This document shows, piece after piece, positions 45,651-58,030 of a stretch of DNA of 64,000 nucleotides. The stretch comes from Eutreptiella sp. 'Long Island Sound 2002' (taxonomy: Eukaryota; Euglenozoa; Euglenophyceae; Eutreptiales; Eutreptiaceae): assembly GCA_964036045.1 (NCBI GenBank), contig OZ038381.1, forward strand, positions 147,755,596 to 147,819,595. The letters run 5' to 3'. Under the pieces are notes generated by a model that worked only from the letters and a program-made list of their open reading frames with translations, had not been told where the DNA came from and ran no database searches. How positions within the stretch are numbered: the first letter of the stretch is position 1; each line of letters starts with the position of its first letter. Made by a program: the position numbers and the translations under genes.

Positions 45651-47617
45651 CGCGCCCACTCCTCACCCACTATGCGTGTCTCCCACGCGGTCATGGAGCT
45701 GCGCCCGATGATCCACGGTGGGAAGAGGGCGTCTTGTAGGTGCTTCGAGAACCCCCCCGGCAGGTCCTGGTACGGATGGGGGCCCTCTTGTGGCGGGCAC
45801 TCCAGAGTGCCATTCACGACACGGAGGGAGGCTACGAAGTCCTTGTCAGGGCGCGGGGGAGGGGGGGGGCTGGTCGCCCTCCGCCGCGGTGAGCCATCGG
45901 TGCGCTCGGGCCGCCGCGCTTAGAGGCTCGCGGAGGAGTTGCTCCAGCCGGTGGTTGCGAAGCTCCCATGCGAAGTGCCCCAGCCGGAGCATGTGGTGGA
46001 GGCAATCGTCCACAGAGGTCCCGCCAGGCGGGTCGTAGCGGGCTATGGCGCGGAGCTGCGCCTCCGCGTCTTCGGGCACCAGTCCGGAGCAGAAGACTTC
46101 CGTCCATGTGGCGCCTGCGGAGCGCCACGAGGCCACCCACAGGGCTTTGTCCCCGGGTGGGAGGCGGCGAGCCGCCTCGTGTACCGCTTGGCGGTAGTGG
46201 GGCCAGAAGAGCCGTGAGTAGGCGCACCCCACGTGCATGCCCACCGGGGTCTTCTCCGGCCCGCCGCATAGGAGGCACGGTTGTGGGAGGACGGCGACGC
46301 CGGAGAGCCGCTCGTTACGGACGCGGAGCCTGCGCTGCACCGGCGTGTGGCCGTCTCTGGCCCGCAGCGCCCGGCAGTCAGTGGCCGTCGCGGTCAGGTC
46401 CCGAGCGTGGACATAGGCTGTGGCGTGGGCCGCGCCCAAAGGTGTGTGTCCTCGGTGTGTCAGCGCATGGTCCGTCTGCGCCCGCTGCGCGACCTTGCCG
46501 AGCGGCCGCAACGTGGGGGGCCGTAGATCAAGGTGGCCGTCACGCCCGGCGACAATGAGTTGGGCGTGGCCAGGGTCCGGGGGTGTGTTCTGCAGGACGG
46601 TGTCCTGGGACGCCGCCCGATCTGCCTTGTGCAGTAGGGCGTCACTGTGGTGCTGGCCGGCTCAGACGTACCAGAACAGGTGCCTGGCGTGTCGCCCTCG
46701 CACGCACAGGCCGTCCCGGAGCGACCGTGGGGGCATCTGGTTGACCACCTTTGCCGCGCCCGCGGGGACCCCCGTGGTCCGCTCGCGATCTGCGTGTCGC
46801 AGGAGGTGGAGAATGACTTCGGCGTCCACCGTGTGGACCCATGGTCGCCGGGCACCATATTGTAGGGGGAGGGAGGCGGCCGGCCCCTCCCCGTCGGGCA
46901 CCGTGCCCGGGATGGCCACAGCCCACGTGCAGGTGAGGTGGGCGGCGAGAGCGACGCTGGTGGCGTGTTTGCGGGGTCCGCCCCCTGACGCGTTCGAAGA
47001 GGTGTGGCCCCAGGCCTCCGGAATCCAGTAGTACCCGGTGGGGCTGAGCCACCCCGCGTTGAGGTCGGCGGAGTGCCACCGGACGTCGGGGTGGCTGGGG
47101 GTCAGTTGGTCCACGCTCAGCGCCCTGGTGTCGCCAGGGGTTATCCCCGGGTGGTTGTGCAGCCGGATTTCCGCTTCGGCGATCGTGCTTGCCCAGGACC
47201 GAAGTGCCGTCACATGTTCCTTGAGCCACGCAAGGCCTCCGCGCTGCTGCACCACCAGGTGTCCCGTGTCCTCCGGCTGGTCCTCCAGCGCGTGCACTGC
47301 CATGTGTGGGTCATGCGGGACCCCCGTAGCTACCAGCAGGGCGGCGCCACGGGGGAGTCCACGGGGTTTGGGCTGGCCTGCCCCAACCTGCACTTTTACC
47401 CACTCGGCCTGGAGCTGCGCTTGCCCCGCCGCTCGGGTGCATTGGTCGTCCGTGGTCACCAACCACAGCGGCGTCGGCGCGTGGGGCCGGGGGCGCGGGG
47501 GCTCGGGCCACGCCACATCCGCGTTAGGCTCTCGGTGCTCGCTTTCCGCGAGTACGTCGTTGAGGATGTACATGAGGGCTGCCGGCGGGTGGTACGCCGC
47601 CCCCCACGTTGGGGGGG
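45651..47617 (-). pseudogene. Giant LINE polyprotein: RNase H-like and Cys region
   Basis: Joined to the RT frame by a frameshift in a run of seven G near 47,621-47,627. RNase H-like features: VRWHSADLNAGWLSPTGYYW, WVHTVDAEVILHLL and, after a TGA at 46,662, AGQHHSDALLHKADRA, which recall the D-E-D and final H/N-x3-AD motifs in degenerate form. Then comes CLLCGGPEKTPVGMHVGC (46,275-46,220), the C-x2-C...H-x3-C finger often found after RT/RNase H in LINEs. A further frameshift in the nine-G run at 45,861-45,869 precedes the likely C-terminus GEEWARE at TAG 45,651. Confidence 0.6.
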
Positions 47618-49590
47618 ATAGGCCGGCCGGCCGGGGTCACCCGTGGGCCCGTGTGGGCGTCCTGTTTAGCCCTCGTGGGGTGGACGAGTCTCAGGCGGGG
47701 GTCCCCTGTGCCGGTTGTGTGGAAGAGGTGGACCAAGGCGTCGCGCCACCCGGGGTGGTAGGTGGGCTCCTGCTCGCGGCGGCAATAGTGGAGGTGTTCA
47801 TCGGCGCATTGGTTGAGGCATTCCCGCACTGCCGTGGGCCACGGGTCGTCGTTGTCGGGGAAGGGGTGGCGTGGCGCGTGGTGCCCGTGCCACGGCGTTG
47901 TGTGCGGCACTGTCAGGCGGCACGTGTCGCGATGTCGCAGCTTGGCGGTGCGCAGCGTGACGATGTTGCCCGGCGGGGACTGTAGTTGGACGTGGGCCGC
48001 CCTTGGGCACGCCATGGGGTTGTACAGCCCCATTCCCAGGGCGGCCAGGGCCCGGGGTATGCGGTGGACCCAGTCACCCACCGCTAGAGTTGCGAACTCC
48101 GGGACGGGGTAGTGCACCTCGGGACATATTTCGTGCGCGCCGGCTATTTCCCAGAACATCTTGGTGACCTCGGCACGCAGGGAGGTTGAGCGGTGGTGGA
48201 CGGGTGTACCCACGAGGGCCACTGCTGCCTGCTGGCGCCGTGTTGGCACCCGTGTGAGCCCCAGGGTCCGGTCATCCTGCAGGCTGGCCCGCGAGGCGTC
48301 GATGGCGTACCGCGCTCTGTCTTTCGCGACCTGGACCGTCATGTGGTCCAGGTGGCACGCAGTGTCGGAGTCGTCGGCGACGAAAGGGGCGACGTACTGT
48401 GTCGCCCCCCCGAGGATCGCCGGGATGACGTCCTGCACCACCTTTGGTGGCGCGAGGGTGTTGAGGCACCAGTGGTGCACCACCGCCAGGCGTGGCCGGT
48501 GCTTGCGCTGCAGGGAGAACTCCCCGTCCGGCTGCAGCTGGAGTCCGTCGTAGGGGACGGAGTCCGCCGCTGGTACCCAGTGCCATGGGTTTTCCAGGTT
48601 GGGACAGAGGCGCAGCTGCAGGCCCAGCACCCCCTCCGTGGTGGCCATGGCGCACTTGCGGGGATCGAGCTCCATGCCCATCATCCCCAGGTACGCGGCC
48701 ACCGCCTCCAAGCCCTCGACAAAGTGCTGCAGCGTGTGGGCCACTACCAGCAGGTCGTCGACGTAGGCCTGGATGAGGCCTTGCTCGGCCCCTCCTGGCG
48801 GGCGCAGGCGGTGCCCCTGCGCGCTGAGCAGGGGCTTCAGGAGGAGCGCTTACAGCAGGGGGCTCTCGGGGTTGCCCTGCCGGACGACGCACAGCATGTG
48901 GACGGGCTGCGTTAGTTCGTGTGCGGTGACGATGCGCAGCCTGGGGCACGTGTGGGGGAAGAGCAGGAGGTCGATGACCTCCGGCGGCACGGAGAGGTGG
49001 CACAGGATGAGGTGGAGGGCGCTGTGCGGGGCGGTGTCGGAGGCCTTGCGGGCGTCGAAGGAGAAAACGTGGTTGGGCCTTCCCCGCTGGAGCTGCGGCT
49101 GCGCCATGAACAGTGGGGGGCCTTTGTTGGAGCCGGGGAGGGCCCCTTGCTGCCAGTCGCTGACCACTCCGTGCCGTGTGAGCACTTCCGTGATGCGCTG
49201 GGTGAGGGGGCCCGTGAGCAGCTTCATGTCCAGCTGGCCCAGGGCTATGGGCCTGTAGTCGTCCAGTCTGGCGGATCCCGGTACCTTGGGGCTGAGCCAG
49301 ATGTGCGCGTTCCTCGGGTGCCTCGGCGGCGGGGCGCCGCGGAGGATGGCCCGGTAGGAGTGGACCAGGAGCCACTGGACGGGTGCAGGTAGGGCCTTGA
49401 TGAAACGGGCCTCCACGTGGTTGGGACCTGGGGCCTTGCCATTGGCCTTGTCCAGGGCGGACTGCAGGTCCTGCATGGAGTACTGCTGGACCTGTGTCCA
49501 GGCCCCGTCAGGGACCCGGGGGACATGGCGGCCGACGACAGCCTGGAAGCCTGGGAGGTCCACCGGGCGTTTGTCATACAGTTCCCGCTA
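47618..49590 (-). pseudogene. Giant LINE reverse transcriptase
   Basis: LINE-type RT in one frame, interrupted by TAG at 49,588-49,590 and TAA at 48,850-48,852. Motifs: NGKAPGPNHVEARFIKAL, SPKVPGSARLDDYRPIALGQ, motif A as FSFDARKASDTAPH, RQGNPESPLL (the usual RQGDPLSP box) and motif C as AYVDDLLVVAH near 48,755 with both Asp. The downstream region (MELDPRKCAMATTEGVLGL) is the typical RT thumb. It would prime on the nicked target and copy element RNA. The catalytic residues are intact; only the stops disable it. Confidence 0.93.
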
Positions 49591-50400
49591 GAAGGCGCGA
49601 ACTGCGAACATCACGTCGTGGGCCTCCGTGAGGAGCGTTTGGGTGTTTGGGACCCGCACGTTCCAGAGCCCTGACGGGCCCGGGGCCTCTACCTCTATGG
49701 CTCCCTGCACGGCTTTCCATCGCTGGGCGATTTCGGGGGCGTGGCGGCGCCAGAATTCCTTGATGGCGCGCTTGCGGTCTGCCGCCAGGAGTGCGCGGAG
49801 TTGGCGAATGTCCTCCTCGAGGGCGGCTGCTTGCCTCTCCAGCTCCTCCTGTAGCTGGTCCTGTGTGGTCAGGCGGAACCCAGGCGACGCACCCCGCAGC
49901 TCCTCCGCGAGCCGGAGCGCCGCCTCCCACCGGATGCCATGCGGTGCCGCGTCCGCCTGGTACGCCGCCGGCGCGCACGCTGCCAGGGTGTCATAGCGGA
50001 GGACCGCCGCCTGGAGCCGCTTTCCGCTCTCCGGGGGGTCCCCCTCCGCCGGGTCCGTCCCCGTCGGGGACGGCTGCCGGCGTCCCACCACAGGCGCTAG
50101 GGCGTCATGAGCCGCGTGGAGGTGGTCGAACACCTTGTCCACCGCGGCCGCGGGCATGGACCTGTAGGCGTGCTGCTCTGCGGGACCCAGCCGGGGCGCC
50201 AGGGAGGGTTCATCCTGCGCGGCGGTGACCGCTGCCCACAGGCAGTGTTGGACGGGCGCGGCCTCGGCGTCGTACGGGAGGAGGTGGCCCTCTGTGTAGC
50301 TGTAGGGGCCCGGAACCGCCGCGCGCCCCGCTGCGCTGAGGAGGCCCGGCAGGGCCAAGCACACAGAGAGGTGGTCCGAGCTGATCACCCTGGGGGTGTG
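49591..50400 (-). pseudogene. Giant LINE endonuclease-RT linker
   Basis: Continuous open frame between the end of the endonuclease (SSDHLSVCLALPG) and the RT. A Glu/Gln-rich coiled coil lies at about 49,880-49,780 (QDQLQEELERQAAALEEDIR), then FWRRHAPEIAQRWKAVQG, as in the linker of other APE-type LINEs. Its frame differs by one from the endonuclease N-terminus. Confidence 0.75.
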
Positions 50401-51178
50401 CCATGCCGCGAGCCCAGACGCTTTCCCGCAGGGACCACAGCAGGAGGGGCTCATTGACCAGGAAGGTGTCCACCCCATGCCGGGACGGGTGGAGCGTGGG
50501 GGTCATTTCCTCCTCACCGCCTGCCGTGGCCCTCCGGAAACCGCAGGCCTCCCAGCCCGCGCGGAAGTGCTCCGTGGCCGGGTTGGTGGTGGCGTCCATG
50601 TAGATGTTGGTGTCGCCAGCGATGACCACTGCGTGTCTCCGACAGAGGCTGCGTGCCGTGGCATACATTTGTATGTCGGCCCAGAACGCCGCCCGTCCCG
50701 CCCACGGGGGGCAGCCTGGTTGCGGCCCGTGGACGTGGATGAGGGTGAGGCCTCTCCCATCCGTGCGGATCTTCAGGGCCGCGGCCTTACAGGGGACGAT
50801 TTCCGTGAAACTGAGCACCTTGTGCTCCGCCACGTACTTGCTGCTGACCGCGGTGAGGAGCCCCCCCCCTCTCGAGGTGGAAGTGGCTCCCGTCTCCGCC
50901 AGCCGGCTGCTGAAGAAGGCGGTGTACCCCTTGTCCCGGAGCGCCGCGGCCACGTGCATCTCCTGCGCCCGGGTGGCGATCCCTGTTTTCTGGAGCATGA
51001 TGGCAAAGCCCCCCTCCTGGGGTAGCATGCCGGTGATGAGGTGCTCCTTGTCGGTACAGGCCGCCGGCCCCCGGCGCCGCCGGAGCGTGTCACGGAGGGA
51101 CCGGTCTGGCTGTACGAGGCCGTTGCGCAGGTTCCACGAGAGGAGCCATAGGGCGTCGTCCGCCGTGTCCTCCTGGGG
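50360..51178 (-). pseudogene. Giant LINE APE-type endonuclease, active Glu lost
   Basis: Endonuclease/exonuclease/phosphatase fold that nicks the target DNA. Seen in order: LLSWNLRNGL (51,133), the usual QET region now reading MLQKTG with Lys (AAA at 50,987-50,989) in place of the metal-binding Glu, VVIAGDTNIYMD (about 50,615), HGVDTFLVNEP (about 50,470) and SSDHLSV (about 50,370). A single frameshift lies between 50,440 and 50,395. The domain is joined in frame to the upstream ORF, apart from the TGA at 51,179. Confidence 0.88.
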
Positions 51179-54100
51179 TCAGCTATCCCGCATCGGCATT
51201 GCCGCTGGGTCTGCCGGCGCAGCCAGGGCATCCGGGTGCGCCGAGGCCCTGGGATGCGAGCCCGTTCCCAGCGGGGCCCACAGGGGGGCCAGGGGGGCCA
51301 GCCCCGCGGGGATGGACCCTGGTTGGGCCGCACCGCCGGTCCCCGGGGCCGATCCGGGTGCCTCCTCATCGCCGTCTGCGTGGTCGGCCGCCTGGGGCGG
51401 GGGGCGCCGGGCGTACGAGGCGTGCCATGGGGACCTCCGTGCCCTCCCTTGCAGGATGTTGGAGGCCGCCTCCTTGTCGTCCACCAGGGCTGCAGCGTGC
51501 ACCGCGTGCCACGCCAGGTGTTCCAGCATTGCCCCGCTTGTGTAGTACTTGTCTGCACACAGGGGGCATTTCGTTGGTTCTGTGGCCCCTCGCGCCGGGG
51601 GGAGCGGCCCCGACTTCCGGATGGCGCCCTCCGTCGCTGGTTCGAAGGGCAGGTTGGCCAGTGGAACCGTGTGTGGCGCCAGCGCGCGGCCCGGGGCCGC
51701 CGCATCGAGGGCTCGTGTCGCGGGCGCGGGCCCGAGACTCCGGATGGCATCGCGCTGCGCGTCTGCTTGCAGCCACGTTTGCCAGTGCGTGGAGCCGATT
51801 TGGCGGTCGGGTTTGCCCCTCCATCGCAGGTCGTGGAGAGCTTGTAGCCAGTGGTATACTGTGGTCGGGACCGCCAGCTGGAGCTCTAGGTCGGCGGGCT
51901 GCGCCGCTGCCGGCCACATCCCCGGCCTCGCCGCCCGGGCGTTCTCCTTCAGCCTGACCTGGAGCAGGAGGGCGTGGTGTTTGCCCTCCTGTAGCGCCTT
52001 GACGATCATGCGGGTACAGTCTGCCACGCGGACCACGGCTTCAGGCCCCGGCAGGCGCTCGGGGTCGCAGACGACAATGTGCGCGTCTGCCGGGCTGAAC
52101 ATGCAGACCACCCACTGTGGGTTCTGCTGTCCCCGTTTGGCCACCGCCAGGGTAGCTGCCGGGCGTGCGTGCGTGATTGGCCCCGCGTGGAGGTCCGGGA
52201 CGTCTGTGGCCCTGATGGCGTCCCCCAGCCACGCAGCCCGCAGATGCTCCTCATGGTAGGGGCTCCACACCAGTGCGGGGGGGTTGACCCATCGCGGTTC
52301 CTGCCTCTTGTTGGGGGCGCTGACGGTGTGTAGCAGGACTGCCTGCGGCCAGGAATCCGCCGACATATAGTAGGCCTGGGTGGGCCCCTGCTGCCAGTCG
52401 ACGGCGGGCAGGGGTGGGAATGCCCCTTGCCTGGAGGTGCTGTGCCAGACAGTCAAGCGGCCCCCGGCCAGGACGTGAGACCGGTACCCTCCGGCGTGGC
52501 CAAGCAGGATAGCCTGGTAGCCTGCCGTCTGCAGCACCAGTGCCTCTTCCTGCTGAGGACTGGGAGGGGGTGTGCCGTCGCCCGCATCCCAGACGCGGGT
52601 GCGCCCGCGGAGTGTGGTGTGCCACGGATGGGGTGCATCGCGCTTCGGCCCTTGTATGCTTCCCGCAATCTGCGCCGGGCCGTGGTGGTGGACGAAGCTC
52701 TTTCCGCTGTCCGCCAGCAGCGCCGCCGCGACGACGTATAGCTGCTCTGCCGTGAGGGGTGCCGTCGGCGCGTGCGTTGCGTCCGGCTGGGGGGGCTGCG
52801 TGTCGCGGCAGGGGACGTGGGGCAGCAGTTGCGCTGGCCACGCCGCCACGGGACCCATGGTGACGACCGCGACCGCGGACGCCAGCGCCGTGCGGTCCGC
52901 TGGTCTGTACTGCCGGAGCCCCGTGGTATCTCGGGCGAGGTGCCTGCAGGCCGCCATCCAGGCCACCGCTCCACAATTCCAGACGTCTGGTTCCGCACCA
53001 TCCGCGCCGTCGCTTCCCCTTTGTTGTACCGTCTTGGCGGTGTCGAGCGGGGGGCCCTGCTGCAGCGCCTCTGGGCCCTGCCCTGGCGAGAGGGCGGGCG
53101 GGACTGGCTGCGGGAAGCCCTGCGCGCCTCGGCGCTCCGGATGCGTGTGGTACGGGTTTTGCCCGCGGTGCTCCGGGGCCGCCCGTGGTAGGAAGAGGCG
53201 TTATTGTAGGTACCAGTGGCCTTGCGCGGCCGACGGGTTGCGGAGCGTTAGCCACTGTTCCACATGGCCTTTCGGGTGCCCGGCCTCGACGCGGCGCTGC
53301 AGACCCAGGCGGCCTAGGCGGTTGGAAGTGCCCGTGGTTGGGATGTGGGTCTGCGGGTAAAGCATCCGCAGCGGCTCCAGCGCCAGGTCTAGCACCTCGT
53401 CGCTGAGCTGCTCCGTGAGAGCTGACGCCCTGTGCAGGGCGTGGCGGACCCCGGGTATGGGGGCCGTGAGCTGTTCGAGCACCGGCCCCGGCAGGTACCG
53501 TGCACCCGGGTTCGTTAGCCACTCCCTGGTGTGGCTCAGTATGGCCCTCCATACGTCCCTCGTAAAGGCGTGTTCGGAGGCCAAAGATGGGATCATCCGT
53601 AGGAGGCGGTGGCACGCCGGCGGCGATCGCATGGACTGTGGGGCGGCCGCGGTGATCCACCTGCACGCCGTGCCAGGCACGATCGCCCCCCATTCCACGG
53701 TCCCCACGCCCTCGGCGTGGAGCAGGGCCTAGCCCTGGACCACAGGGAAATAGGGGCTCGAGCGCCCGCCTCCTTCCCTCCACCGTACCCAGGCCGCCCC
53801 CGCCTGCAGGCTGTGGAGCAGGGCCACGCCGGGGAGGAGCGGCTGCGGGAAAGCCCCCTTGACGGCTTGAGTGGCGTGGGCCAGGGTGCCCATTGGCAAA
53901 TACCACAACGGGAGGACCCAGGGGCCCGGCAGCAGTTGCACCTCCCCTGCGTCCCATCCCCACTCGGAGTCTGCCGGGGCGGCCTGGACCGTGCCCGTCT
54001 GCAGGAAGTGGCGTGCCCTCTTGTCGGGATGCCGCTGGACCCTTGCCGCGAGGCTGAGCCCCTCTGCCGCGGGTGCCACTGGGAGGCCGCCCCAGGGGCT

Positions 54101-54847
54101 GCGCCAGGGGTAATCCTGGTCGGCCGGCCAGGTGTGGACGTCCCGGGTGATTTCCTCCGCGGTCTCTGTGGGGGCGTCCTCCGGTGCCAGGTGCCACATG
54201 ACGGCGAGCACCGCCGACGTGGAGAAGGGCCACGCCCGTGGGGGGGTGTACACCTGGATGGTCCACTGTGGGCGTGCCCGCCGCACACGGGATGCGTGAA
54301 GCACCCCTCGGACCATGTCTGCCGCCAGGACCAGCACCATTTCTGAGGGCTCCACAATGATCCCCTCTGCGGGTCCGCCGTGGCGGCCCCGGGTGTGCAA
54401 GACCACTGCCGCCTGTCCCGCGTGGGTGACTCGGTCGACGGCCTCCTGGATGTTCACGCTGCCGCGAGCGGTCTCATCCAGGATCCAGCCCTGCGCCACC
54501 CCGTAGCGTAGGGCGGCGCATGCGGCCGCGGGTCCCACCTCGGGCAGCGCTCCGTCATCGGGGCCGGGCTGAGGGTGCTGTTTGGGGCACCAGCCTTCGC
54601 CGGTGCAGTGGGTCGGTTTCCACGCGGGGCAGAGGGTGCGCACGCTGCCCGCCGGCGGCGCGGGTTCTGCGGGCGCGCTTCCCGTGGAGGGCTCCGGTAT
54701 TGCCTCCAGGTAGGAGTCCCTGCCCGCGTCCCCTTGTGGAGGGGCTCCTTCGCCGTCTCTGAGTCCCAGCGCCATGATGACCTCGTGTGCTGCGTCCAGC
54801 GTCGGAGATCGGGGGCGTGTTTTGCGTGGGGCCGCGGGTTCCGCCAT
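51179..54847 (-). pseudogene. Giant LINE N-terminal region with C2H2 finger
   Basis: From MAEPAAPRKTRPRSPT (ATG 54,847) one frame stays open for about 1,220 codons except TAG at 53,729, TAA at 53,201 and TGA at 51,179. An N-terminal Cys/His cluster (CPAWKPTHCTGEGWCPKQH) and a long globular-looking part (WGWDAGEVQLLPGPWVLPLW, THTREWLTNPGARYLPGP) precede a C2H2 finger of spacing C-x2-C-x12-H-x3-H at 51,568-51,506, then a Pro/Ala-rich linker into the endonuclease. The same frame continues into the endonuclease, so it may be the N-terminal part of one polyprotein or a separate ORF1. The long N-terminal part matches nothing I know. Confidence 0.65.
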
Positions 54848-54929
54848 TGGTGTATCGCTGTGCCTAAGAGCAGGGGCTGGGGTGCGGATGTCCCGTGGCT
54901 GGTGCGTTGGTGCATTGGTGCGTTGCTCG

Positions 54930-57900
54930 TTGTGGGGGTGGCGGAAGGGACGGGCGTCCCTGGAGGGGGTGCCTTTCGACCATTGCGAGGGGCGTCTGGT
55001 GTCAGGCGCTGTCCCTCCCCCGGCCGCCCGTCCTCTCGAGCGGGTAGCCGGGGTTCCGCGACCCGTGTGTCCCGGGTGCGGTCGGTGCGGGCCTGGGGAC
55101 CCAGCACCGGCCCCACAGCGTGCGCCCTTGCGGGCCGGCGTTGCTCGCTGTGGGGGTGGCGGAGGGGCGTCCCCGGGGGGGGTGCCTTTCACCATTGTGA
55201 GGGGCGTCTGAGGTCGGGCGCTGCCCTCCCCTGAATGCCCGCCCACTGGGCGGGCTGTTGGGGTCCGCCACCCACGTGCTGTGGGCGCGGGTGTGTGGGT
55301 GTGGGGGCCCAACATTGTACCCTTGGCCTGCATGCCCTGTGGGGGCTGCGTGCCGCGGGGGTGGTGGGGGGCCATCCCCGGGGCACTGGCCTGCCATTGC
55401 TGTGAGGGGCGTCTGGTGTCAGGCGCTGACCCTCCCCCGGCTGCCCGTCCTCTGGAGCGGGCGGCCAGGGTTCCGCGACCCGTGTGTCCCGGGTGCGGTC
55501 GGTGCGGGCGTGGGGACCCAGCACCGGCCCAACAGCGTGTGCCCTTGCGGGCCGGCGTTGCTCACTGTGGGGGCGGCGGAAGGGCGTCCCCGGGGGGGGT
55601 GCCTTCCACCATTGTGAGGGGCGTCTGAGGTGAGGCGCTGTCCCTCCCCCGACTGCCCGCCCACTGGGCGGGCTGTCGGGGCCCGCCACCCACGTGCTGC
55701 GGGCGCGGGTGTGTGGGTGTGGGGGCCCAACACTGTCCCCCTGGCCTGCATGCCCTGTGGGGGCGGCGTGCCGCGGGGGTGGTGGGGGGCCGTTCCGAGG
55801 GGGGGGTGGCCTGCCACCGTGGTGAGGGGCGTCTGGTGTCAGGCGCTGTCCCTCCCCCGGCCGCCCGTCCTTTGGAGCGGGCAGCCGGGGTTCCGCGACC
55901 CGTCTGTCCCGGGTGCCCTCGCTGCGGGCGTGGGGACCCAGCACCACCCCCACAGCGTGCACCCTTGCCGGCCGGCGTTGCTCGCTGTGGGGGCGGAGGA
56001 AGGGCGTCCCCGGGGGGGGTGCCTTCCACCATTGTGAGGGGCGTCTGAGGTCAGGCGCTGTCCCTCCCCCGACTGCCCGCCCACTGGGCGGGCTGTTGGG
56101 GTCCGCCACCCACGTGCTGTGGGCGCTGGTGCGTGGGTTTGGGTGTCAAATACTGTCCCCTTGGCCTGCATGCCCTGTGGGGGCTGCGTGCTGCGGAGGT
56201 GGCGGGTAGCCGTCCCCAGGGGGGGTTGGCCTGCCACCGTTGTGAGGGGCGCCTGGTGTCAGGCGCTGTCCCTCCCCCGGCCGCCCGTCCTCCGGAGCGG
56301 GCGGCCAGGGTTCCGCGACCCGTGTGTCCCGGGTGCGGTTGGTGCCGGCGTGGGGACCCAGCACCGGCCTCACAGCTCGCGTCATTGCGGGCCGGCGTTG
56401 CTAGCTGTGGGGGTCACGGAAGGGCGTCTCCAGGGGGGGTGCCTGCAACCGTTGTGAGGGGCGTCTCGTGTTAGGCGCTGTCCCTCCCCTGGCCGCCCGT
56501 CCTCTGGAGCGGGCAGCAAGGGTTCCGCGACCCGGTGTCCCGGTAGCGGTCGGTCCGGGCGTGGGGACCCAGCACCGGCCCCACAGCGTGCGCCCTTGCG
56601 GGCCGGCGTTGCTCGCTGTGGGGGTGGCGGAAGGGCGTCCCCGGGGGGGTGCCTTCCACTATTGTGAGGGGCGTCTTAGGTCTTAGGTCCCTCCCCCGAC
56701 TGTCCGCCCACTGGGGGGGCTGTTGGGGTCCGCCACCCACGTGCTGTGGGCGCGGGTGTGTTGGTGTTGGGGCCCAACACTGTCCCCTTGGCCTGCATGT
56801 TCTGTGGGGGCTGCGTGCCGCGGGGCTGGTGGGGGGCCGTCCCCGGGGGGGACGGCCTGCCACCGTTGTGAGGGGCGTCTGGAGTCAGGCGCTGTCCCTC
56901 CCCCGGCCGCCCGTCCTCTGAAGCGGGCGGCCGGGGTTCCGCGACCCGTCTGTCCCGGGTGCCCTCGCTGCGGGCGTGGGTACCCAGCACCACCCCCACA
57001 GCGTGCACCCTGGCCGGCCGGCGTTGCTCGCTGTGGGGGCAGAGGAAGGGCGTCCCCGGGGGGGGTGCCTTCCACCATTGTGAGGGGCGTCTGAGGTCAG
57101 GCGCTGTCCCTCCCCCGACTGCCCGCCCACTGGGCGGGCTGTTGGGGTCCGCCACCCACGTGCTGTGGGCGCTGGTGTGTGGGTTTGGGTGTCAAATACT
57201 GTCCCCTTGGCCTGCATGCCCTGTGGGGGCTGCGTGCTGCGGAGGTGGCGGGTAGCCGTCCCCAGGGGGGGTTGGCCTGCCACCGTTGTGAGGGGCGCCT
57301 GGTGTCAGGCGCTGTCCCTCCCCCGGCCGCCCGTCCTCCGGAGCGGGCGGCCAGGGTTCCGCGACCCGTGTGTCCCGGGTGCGGTTGGTGCCGGCGTGGG
57401 GACCCAGCACCGGCCCCACAGCGTGCGCCCTTGCGGGCCGGCGTTGCTAGCTGTGGGGGTCACGGAAGGGCGTCTCCAGGGGGGGGTGCTTTCCACCATT
57501 GTGAGGGGCGTCTGAGGTCAGGTGCTGTCCCTCCCCCGACTGCCCGCCCACTGGGGGGGCTGTTGGGGTCCGCCACCCACGTGCTGTGGGCGCGGGTGTG
57601 TGGGTGTGGGGGGCCAACACTGTCCCCTTGGCCTGCATGCCCTGTGGGGGCTGCGTGCCGCGGGGTCGGTGGGGGGCCGTCCCCGGGGGGGGTGGCCTGC
57701 CACTGTTGTGAGGGACGTCTGGTGTCAGGCGCTCTCCCTCCCCCAGCCACCCGTCCTCTGGAGCGGGCAGCCAGGGTTCCGCGACCCGTGTGTCCCGGGT
57801 GCGGTCTGTGCGGGCGTGGGGACCCTGCACTGGCCCCACGGCGCGCGCCCCTGCGGGCTGGCGTTGCGCGCCGTCAGGGTGGCGGTAGGGCGTCCCCGGG

Positions 57901-58030
57901 GGGGTTGCCGTCCGCCGTTGTGAGGGGCGTCTCGGGTCAGACGCTCCGCCTCCCCCGGCTCCCCGCCCTCTGGGCGGGCTGCCGGGGCTCGTTGACCACG
58001 TGCTGTGGGCGCGGGTGTGGGTCTGTGCGG
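54930..58030 (-). repeat. 210-bp half-unit array in LINE 5' UTR
   Basis: Anchor GAGGGGCGTCT (or a close variant) recurs at 54,987, 55,199, 55,404, 55,616, 55,824, 56,036, 56,244, 56,456, 56,666, 56,870, 57,082, 57,290, 57,503, 57,710 and 57,922. Intervals alternate between about 212 bp (type B, with GGAGCGGGC) and 204-208 bp (type A, with CCACTGGGCGGGC), giving a 420-bp dimer; one B unit is doubled at 56,244-56,666. Similarity between units is high. The array sits immediately upstream of the polyprotein start, where promoter monomers lie in some LINEs. Confidence 0.95.

Noticed and set aside
52251-54266. 671-codon minus frame overlapping the LINE N-terminal region
   Set aside because: Shadow of the frame that leads into the C2H2 finger and endonuclease; low-complexity Pro/Arg/Gly with no motif.
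45651-54847. Nuclear alternative genetic code (TAA/TAG as Gln)
   Set aside because: TGA stops also interrupt the same frame, frameshifts are present, and the gypsy stops replace Tyr and Trp as judged from the sister copy. Ordinary decay explains all of them.
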